Assembly (NCBI GenBank): GCA_020058145.1
Contig: JAGVEP010000353.1
Coordinates: forward strand, 1-7,017
Reading direction: 5' to 3'
Length of the DNA stretch: 7,017 nucleotides
Source of the DNA: Phycisphaerae bacterium
GTDB taxonomy: Bacteria; Planctomycetota; Phycisphaerae; UBA1845; Fen-1342
The translations under genes and the position numbers were made by a program. This document shows positions 1 through 4,286 of this stretch, one piece after another. The notes beneath the pieces are model-generated. The model ran no database searches and was not told where the DNA came from. It saw only the letters and a program-made list of their open reading frames with translations. The first letter of the stretch is position 1. Each line of letters opens with the position of its first letter.

Positions 1-2163
1 CACAACATCGAGATCACCGGCGACATCCTGAACCCTGTCACGATAACAGGGTTTCTAAAGGCAGATATCGTGTGTGGAAGTCTGCACGACTTCAAGGTGA
101 GCGGCGTGGGCAGCGGAATATTCCCGCCCCCCAGCATCACCGTCTATGGGCCCTACGCGGAAACGATGTATGTGAATCAGACCGTCAACACGCTCAACAT
201 CGCCGGGGACGTGGCCCCGAACGCCACTATCGAGATCGCCGGCTATTCGAGCCTGTACAACCTCGCCATGCCGTCGGGCGTGATTCGCGGGTCGGTGAGT
301 GTCGGCGACCACCTCAACGCGGCCGACATCGGCGGCATCGCGGCGGGCGGTTCGCTGAGCGTGGATGTGCAGATCGGCACGGGCGTCAATGACCCGAACA
401 ACCTGTTTCACGTGGCCGGCGACATATCCGGGACGCTGACGGCACCGTACGTCGCGACGTGTTTCCGGCTGGATGGCGTCATCAAGAGCACCGGCCGGGT
501 GACCGTGAACCAGGACTTCGACACGGTCGGCGGCGACTGCCCGGCTGCCCAGATCGGCGGGGTGCAGGCCGGCGGGTTGATTGAAATCGGCACGCTGCTC
601 GGCGAAATACACGTGACCGACGACTTCTACGGCGACGTACACGTGGCCGAGGAGCAATCGGGCAAGCTGGAATTCTTCGCCGCAGCCAATGGCACGGTGG
701 AGCTTGGCAGCCTGTCGGGCAAGGTATACGCCCAGCAAACGCTGGGCGGGAGCTTCACGGTAACCGGCGATGTCACCAGCACCGGGGATATTTTTGCCGA
801 GCAGGGCATCAGCGGCGCGGTACAGATCGGCGGCAGCCTGGCGGGCACGCTGCGGACCATTGATCCCAACGCGCCCTACGCCTCCGCTACCAGTCTGAGC
901 GGAGCGCTGACGATTCAGCACGACCTGACGGGCACGGTGTTGGTGGGTGCCGATCTGACCGGAGCCCTGACGGTTTCGCACGACCTGACCGGGACGGTGA
1001 ATATACTCGGCCAACTCAAAGACCCGGCGGACGCAAACGACCCAAACATTAACCTGCTAGGCGGACACATTATCGTGGATGGCTCGTTCAAAGGCCCGAG
1101 CGAAGAGGCCTGCGCCTGGATTTCCATCGGTGGCGGGATGCGGGGGCCGCACCCGTTCATCGCGGTGGACTACAACGGGTGGACGGAGGGGGCGACTTGG
1201 GACCACGCCTACGTCCACTTGATCGACCCCAATGCACAACCCTATTGGCAAGAATGGTCCTTCAGAGGAAATAATCCTGACCATCACATTTGGCGCATCA
1301 GCGACTGCCGCGGCAACGCGTCCAACGCCAACCTCGAGGGAAATGTGCTTCCGATATCACAGGTCGACGCCCTGGTCGAAGCGATTGCCGATTCCCAGGC
1401 CTATGCCTACCACTATCCGGGTTTAGGGGCCCTGGCCCCGGACCCCAATGGCGAGTGGACGACCGGCGGTAGCCGCGACTTTCATTGCGACCTGGACTGC
1501 GACGCAGTGGTCACTCATCTGGACCTCAACGCCTTTATGATCTATATGACCGACGACCCGAATTGCCGGACCGACTGCCTTGCGATCGGGCGCGGGATGG
1601 TCCCGAACCAGTCATACGAGGATACGGCCCAACAACTGCTGGAAAACGTGGCCCCGGAGCGCTATGCCGACCTGTGGGAACTCGAAAACCAGTTGACGGA
1701 CCCCAATCAGACGGCCGACCAGGACGTCCTGGATTATTGGCTGGGCGTCCAGGCGTATCAGAGCGAGTTGCGCGCATTCCCCGCCGGCCTGGTCTTCGCC
1801 GGCGACCCCAACGACCGTGTGACGACCGAGCAGAAGACCGTTACGCTTTCGTGCTTGGGTTGCGGGGAGCTTCCGTACACCGTCGAGGTGCAGATGTTTG
1901 GCACTCATCGGTTCGAGTGGCTGGCCGTGGACTCGACCAGTGGCACGCTTGTCGATGGCGCAACTATCAGAGTTAACATCACCCGCAGTGCGTGCCCGAC
2001 CGGCTCCTATTCCGGCCAACTCGACGTTTACATCAACGAGCCCAACGAGCCGACGTTCAGCATTCCGGTCACGATGACCAAGCCGCTGACCAATCCGCGG
2101 ATTGTGCCGACCGTGGAATTGGGCCGCAATGATCCGTTCGATCCGAATGATCCGAACGGATAG
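1..2163 (+). CDS. Large secreted repeat protein with dockerin-like and BACON-like segments (5' partial)
   Basis: Function not recognised. The frame is open from base 1, so the GTG at 70 is only an internal codon and the true start lies upstream of the window; 720 codons are visible, ending at TAG. Residues 1-340 are beta-rich, Gly/Thr/Val repeats of the type 'GDISGTLT', 'HDLTGTV', 'GSLSGKV', which suggests a beta-solenoid surface protein. Residues 493-526 hold a dockerin-like calcium-loop motif (DLDCDAVVTHLDLNAF) flanked by cysteines. Residues 540-592 look helical. Residues 612-694 resemble a BACON/Ig-like fold (WLAVDSTSGTL, then GSYSGQLDVYI). There are ten DPN tripeptides and many cysteines, which fits an extracytoplasmic location. 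The signal peptide would lie outside the window. After the TAG the same frame continues into related-looking sequence (see 2164 onward), so the stop may be a nonsense mutation and not the original end. The coding call is firm; the role in adhesion or envelope structure is inference. Confidence 0.85.
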   Translation, partial: HNIEITGDILNPVTITGFLKADIVCGSLHDFKVSGVGSGIFPPPSITVYGPYAETMYVNQTVNTLNIAGDVAPNATIEIAGYSSLYNLAMPSGVIRGSVSVGDHLNAADIGGIAAGGSLSVDVQIGTGVNDPNNLFHVAGDISGTLTAPYVATCFRLDGVIKSTGRVTVNQDFDTVGGDCPAAQIGGVQAGGLIEIGTLLGEIHVTDDFYGDVHVAEEQSGKLEFFAAANGTVELGSLSGKVYAQQTLGGSFTVTGDVTSTGDIFAEQGISGAVQIGGSLAGTLRTIDPNAPYASATSLSGALTIQHDLTGTVLVGADLTGALTVSHDLTGTVNILGQLKDPADANDPNINLLGGHIIVDGSFKGPSEEACAWISIGGGMRGPHPFIAVDYNGWTEGATWDHAYVHLIDPNAQPYWQEWSFRGNNPDHHIWRISDCRGNASNANLEGNVLPISQVDALVEAIADSQAYAYHYPGLGALAPDPNGEWTTGGSRDFHCDLDCDAVVTHLDLNAFMIYMTDDPNCRTDCLAIGRGMVPNQSYEDTAQQLLENVAPERYADLWELENQLTDPNQTADQDVLDYWLGVQAYQSELRAFPAGLVFAGDPNDRVTTEQKTVTLSCLGCGELPYTVEVQMFGTHRFEWLAVDSTSGTLVDGATIRVNITRSACPTGSYSGQLDVYINEPNEPTFSIPVTMTKPLTNPRIVPTVELGRNDPFDPNDPNG
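901..1020 (+). repeat. 60-bp tandem coding repeat (20-residue unit, two copies)
   Basis: Two adjacent 60-bp units, 901-960 and 961-1020, encode GALTIQHDLTGTVLVGADLT and GALTVSHDLTGTVNILGQLK. The first 13 residues match almost perfectly and the DNA is also similar, so this is a recent or conserved internal duplication. It is the clearest instance of the looser repeats that fill residues 1-340. Confidence 0.8.
1477..1578 (+). other. Single dockerin-like segment
   Basis: The segment reads DFHCDLDCDAVVTHLDLNAF followed by a short tail ending CRTDC. It matches the planctomycete dockerin-like pattern D-x-N-x-D-G-x-V-x-x-x-D-(I/L) in its aspartate spacing and the 'DLNAF' helix start. The usual Asn is Asp or Cys here and the usual Gly after the third Asp is Ala. 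Only one loop is present, where classical cellulosomal dockerins have two. In planctomycetes such single segments are common near the ends of secreted proteins and need not imply a cellulosome. Calcium binding is inference. Confidence 0.55.
1834..2082 (+). other. BACON/Ig-like beta-sandwich domain
   Basis: About 83 residues begin KTVTLSCLGCGELPYTVEV and contain 'WLAVDSTSGTLVDGATIRVNI' in two adjoining pieces, then 'PTGSYSGQLDVYIN' and 'FSIPVTMTK'. The order W-L-x-V-x-x-x-S-G-T, a V-N-I strand, G-x-Y-S-G and a final I-P-V-T strand is the usual layout of BACON-type domains in secreted proteins. A CxxC (CLGC) in the first strand is unusual and could form a disulfide. Assignment is from motif memory, not a profile search. 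Confidence 0.55.
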
Positions 2164-2673
2164 GGTAGAATCGATCATGTGATTGAGGGGCTCATGCAGT
2201 GGCAGCGGGTGACGGACGTTGCGATCGTCTACAACATTCCGTCCGACGTATACGAACCGAACGCCGTATACACCGCGCTCGCCAGCGCGGTGCCGGACAT
2301 GAAGATCTATCCGGGTGTCGTTTCAAATGGCAACGACTGCGACCTTGATAATGCGAATCACTGGGCCGGTGTCGCCGCGCAGGTAAACGCCATTGCCGCG
2401 GCAACCGGGTCGGACATGGTCTTTATTGACAACGAGGCGATATTCAGGAAGTACCTGGACATACCGCCGGATCCGAACGATCCGAACGATCCGAGCCTTT
2501 ACCGCTGCAACCCCAACGACCCCCAACGTGTTCGATCCCAACGCATTCGAGGACGCCATGTAGGCGTTCCATCAGAACCTGGATCCGAATATCACGATTC
2601 TCTGGTATCGGGGTCTCGCTACCACCTGCATACCGAGCGATCCGAACATCAACTGGCGGTTGGCGTGGAATGA
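2164..2673 (+). pseudogene. Broken C-terminal domain of the upstream protein, fragment 1
   Basis: This is the same reading frame as the upstream gene, directly after its TAG. An isolated ORF could start at GTG 2179 or ATG 2194, but the only purine-rich tract (GAGGGG, 2185-2190) lies 3 bases from the ATG, so independent initiation looks poor. The sequence alternates strands and helices (VTDVAIVYN; MKIYPGVVSNG; SDMVFIDNEAIFRKYLD), which suggests a beta/alpha-barrel fold with an acidic residue at a strand end, as in many glycoside hydrolase-like barrels. No family is recognised. Up to about base 2520 the protein has the DPN style of the upstream gene. Beyond that this frame becomes Arg/Ser/His-rich and loses the style, and the proper sequence continues in frame 2. 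The tail 2525-2673 is therefore out-of-frame translation. Confidence 0.6.
2470..2493 (+). repeat. 9-bp GATCCGAAC microrepeat encoding DPN-DPN-DP
   Basis: Two full copies and one partial copy of GATCCGAAC encode consecutive Asp-Pro-Asn. A similar run (GATCCGTTC, GATCCGAAT, GATCCGAAC) lies at 2131-2157, immediately before the first TAG. Such runs are prone to slippage and may mark flexible linkers. Confidence 0.7.
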
Positions 2674-3019
2674 AGAGCGGTTGTTGACGATCACGGACAT
2701 CATCGCGCCTCGTTATGTCACCCTCGGCTATGACCAGCCCACCTACCTTGACCCCAATACGTGCTGCCCGAGGTACCTGGAGTTCGATGCCTCCCAGAGT
2801 GGCACGTTGAATCCGCTGTGCCCGATCATCTACGTCAATCAGGTCGGCTGCGGATGGGATTGGAAGATCGACCCTATCGACCCGGATGATGGTGTACTAC
2901 ACGCGCTGGACGTGCTACAACAAAACCAGTTCCCAGACGCCTTGTTCTACACCGGCTATACCAACTGGGCGGAAAATGCAATGGACGTAGCGAACCTGAT
3001 CTGGCCGCCCGGGTACTAA
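2525..3019 (+). pseudogene. Broken C-terminal domain of the upstream protein, fragment 2
   Basis: In frame 2 the sequence resumes as NVFDPNAFEDAM, meets TAG at 2561-2563, then runs AFHQNLDPNITILWYRG through to TAA at 3017-3019. An ORF could formally start at TTG 2660, but this falls inside a continuous stretch (NINWRLAWNEERLLTITD) and has no ribosome binding site. Barrel-like strand/helix alternation continues (RYVTLGYDQPTYL; CPIIYVNQVGCGWDWKID; DALFYTGYTNWAENAMDVA) and the protein ends NLIWPPGY. The aromatic-rich strand ends could line a sugar-binding cleft, but that is inference. Five DPN/DPD motifs and several cysteines tie it to the upstream gene. If the C5 run at 2520-2524 is shortened by one and the TAG is read as a sense codon, fragments 1 and 2 form one domain of about 285 residues. 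Confidence 0.6.
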
Positions 3020-3084
3020 CAGTTCGCAGTCCCGACCGTAGAGCGCGCCGGCCCGTGACGGCGCTGGCTGGGAGTGAATGTGGC

Positions 3085-3133
3085 CTCGCGCGAGTCGAAC
3101 GTCGTTAACAGCGGCGTTCGGCCCGCGCGCGAG
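3085..3133. repeat. Long imperfect inverted repeat
   Basis: The outer arms CTCGCGCG (3085-3092) and CGCGCGAG (3126-3133) and inner arms CGAACG (3096-3101) and CGTTCG (3115-3120) are perfectly complementary. They are separated by a 3/5-base internal loop and closed by a 13-base loop. No T-tract follows on either strand, so it is not a standard intrinsic terminator. It could still block or end transcription between the convergent genes. Confidence 0.45.
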
Positions 3134-3167
3134 CGATGTGCCCGCGCTCCGTGCGTCGGCCCGGGGC

Positions 3168-3179
3168 ATTTCATGAAAT
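3168..3179. repeat. 12-bp perfect palindrome ATTTCATGAAAT
   Basis: This perfect dyad is unusually AT-rich for its surroundings. It could be a dimeric regulator site, but it lies between convergent 3' ends where no promoter is expected, so its role is unknown. Confidence 0.35.
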
Positions 3180-3204
3180 TTCGCGCGGCAGGAAGGCATC
3201 CGCG

Positions 3205-3243
3205 CAAGAGAAAAGCCGCGCGCGACGCTCGCCGCGCGCGGCT
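3205..3243 (-). terminator. Rho-independent terminator after rpmA
   Basis: Reading leftward, 24 bases after the rpmA stop codon, comes a perfect 11-bp stem AGCCGCGCGCG / CGCGCGCGGCT with an 8-base loop, followed directly by TTTCTCTT. A very GC-rich stem plus a T-rich tail is the classic intrinsic terminator. On the + strand no T-run follows the stem, so it acts only for the leftward genes. Confidence 0.8.
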
Positions 3244-3267
3244 CCCTCAATGCTGTGCCGAAAATCG

Positions 3268-3519
3268 TTAGTTCGTTGCCGCGACCGGGTTCACGGAAAC
3301 CATGCGGCCGTGGAATTCGACGACGCCGTTGCTCAGTGCAAACAGGGTATCGTCCCGCCCGCGCCCGACGTTGCGGCCGGGTTTGAACGGCGTGCCACAC
3401 TGCCGCACGATGATGCTCCCGATCTGAGCAAGTTGACCGCCGCAGAGCTTCACGCCGCGGTACTGCGGGTTGCTGTCGCGACCGTTGCGGGTCGAACCTT
3501 GTCCCTTCTTATGTGCCAT
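3268..3519 (-). CDS. rpmA: 50S ribosomal protein L27
   Basis: The 83-residue product is a full-length bL27 (E. coli has 85). It begins MAHKKGQGSTRNGRDS, the near-invariant basic tail that reaches toward the peptidyl transferase centre of the 50S subunit and contacts tRNA. The middle has GGQLAQIGSIIVRQ and PGRNVGRGRDDTLFA, followed by G-x-V-x-F (GVVEF), all in the usual order. There is no N-terminal extension of the kind that is proteolytically removed in Firmicutes. The ATG at 3519 is fixed by this conserved tail; the upstream GGAATGGA is only a weak Shine-Dalgarno. It is the last leftward gene, 65 bases after the 230-residue gene and just before a strong terminator. In most bacteria rplU (L21) lies immediately upstream; here that place is taken by an unrelated exported protein. 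Confidence 0.97.
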   Translation of the reverse strand: MAHKKGQGSTRNGRDSNPQYRGVKLCGGQLAQIGSIIVRQCGTPFKPGRNVGRGRDDTLFALSNGVVEFHGRMVSVNPVAATN

Positions 3520-3530
3520 GTTCCATTCCG

Positions 3531-3558
3531 TTTATATGCAGACAAAAAAAGCCGTCAC
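3531..3558 (-). promoter_or_regulatory. Possible rpmA promoter
   Basis: On the - strand GTGACG (4/6 match to the -35 consensus, bases 3558-3553) and TATAAA (5/6 match to the -10, bases 3536-3531) are separated by 16 bases. The start site would fall only about 5 bases before the rpmA ATG, giving an almost leaderless message, which weakens the call. It would let rpmA be expressed independently of the upstream genes. Confidence 0.3.
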
Positions 3559-3582
3559 GCACTGCCAGCGGTCCGCGGCAGT
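3544..3582 (-). terminator. Possible weak terminator after the 230-residue gene
   Basis: Just after the stop at 3585 the - strand can form ACTGCCGCG-gac-CGC-t-GGCAGT (3582-3561, one bulged T), and a run of seven T follows at 3550-3544. The 10-base gap between stem and T-run is too long for a canonical terminator. It may only attenuate read-through into rpmA. Confidence 0.3.
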
Positions 3583-3584
3583 CG

Positions 3585-4277
3585 TTACCGCATAATCCAA
3601 CGCGCACCCGCCCGCTCAGGCAGCACGCCCGGGCGGGCTTGGGGCGAACCGGGCAGATTGTAGCGGATCTCCAGGGTCTTGCGAAGGGCGAAACTCTTAG
3701 GATTGACGTCTGTCTCGCGGGTCGCGCCGTCCGCTTCCGCCTTGCGAACAGTTTCCGGACGATTGGGGTCATGGCTCGGATTGGCGACGTAGCGTGTCTC
3801 ACCGCTGAGCCCGGCCACGTAAACCGTGAAGCTGTTTAGGGTTAGATCGATGTCACGCCAGATCGCCACCGATTCGCGGGCGTTGTCGTCGCCGGTCAGC
3901 AGCGCCCCGATGGCCTTCGAGGGCTCGACCAGGTATTTGTGCGTGATCGCGTGCCGCTGGCGAATGGCCTCGAAAACAAGCGGGTTGATGCCCATATCCG
4001 TGTCGTAAACCCTCAGATCCTCGGTCACGATCTGGAAGATAGGGAAAAAGCGCTGGCTTCGCGGCCCCGGGTTCGTAACGGTGTACGCGACGTACCAATA
4101 CACATCCGCCCGACTCGATCCCGGAACCTGAACCTCGATCCGCCGTGGGTCAAGGAACTTGAATTCCAGTTCCCAGGTCGTCGGAATCGCGGCCGGCTCG
4201 AGCGCCCGGCCGGCGTTCGGTGCCGCCTGCGGCGAAAGCGGCAACAACAGTCCCAGCGATGCAACCAAACTCAGCAT
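3585..4277 (-). CDS. Exported protein of unknown function, partner of the HEAT/TPR protein
   Basis: No named family is recognised, though the sequence has the feel of a conserved planctomycete hypothetical. Residues 1-18 form a hydrophobic signal-like segment (MLSLVASLGLLLPLSPQA) that lacks the usual positive charge, so export is likely but not certain. The body is mostly beta: WELEFKFLDPRRIEVQVPG, YWYVAYTVTNPGP (61-72), FFPIFQIVTEDLRVYDTDMG (77-96), a helical patch (100-125) and NSFTVYVAGLSG. It ends RWIMR. 'Y-x-x-Y-T-V-T-N-x-G' recalls beta-sandwich domains that handle unequal bonding or protein contacts, but no catalytic motif is visible. The start is firm: AGGAG sits 6 bases upstream and overlaps the TAG of the preceding gene, and that TAG is in the same frame, so ATG 4277 is the earliest possible start. 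The 9-base gap implies translational coupling with the 819-residue protein and a shared envelope role. Confidence 0.88.
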   Translation of the reverse strand: MLSLVASLGLLLPLSPQAAPNAGRALEPAAIPTTWELEFKFLDPRRIEVQVPGSSRADVYWYVAYTVTNPGPRSQRFFPIFQIVTEDLRVYDTDMGINPLVFEAIRQRHAITHKYLVEPSKAIGALLTGDDNARESVAIWRDIDLTLNSFTVYVAGLSGETRYVANPSHDPNRPETVRKAEADGATRETDVNPKSFALRKTLEIRYNLPGSPQARPGVLPERAGARWIMR

Positions 4278-4286
4278 CGCACGCTC

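Larger units (their letters stand above)
3020..3267. other. Convergent intergenic region without genes
   Basis: This 248-bp stretch separates the rightward broken gene from leftward rpmA. I see no coding sequence with a ribosome binding site or recognisable protein style. It is GC-rich and holds several inverted repeats: a 6-bp stem GCGCCG/CGGCGC (3045-3064), a longer imperfect hairpin (3085-3133), a 12-bp AT-rich palindrome (3168-3179) and the rpmA terminator (3205-3243). No clear terminator with a T-tract follows the rightward gene. Confidence 0.6.

Noticed and set aside
55..1014. 319-codon open frame on the - strand
   Set aside because: It is antisense to the surface protein gene, has an Arg/His/Ala-rich composition with no domain style and no ribosome binding site; open antisense frames are common at this GC content.
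2518..2563. Programmed ribosomal frameshift at the C5 run
   Set aside because: The shifted frame reaches a TAG after 12 codons, so frameshifting would not give a useful longer product; decay or sequence error fits better.
3136..3663. 175-codon open frame on the + strand across the rpmA locus
   Set aside because: It is antisense to rpmA and its terminator and has no recognisable protein features.
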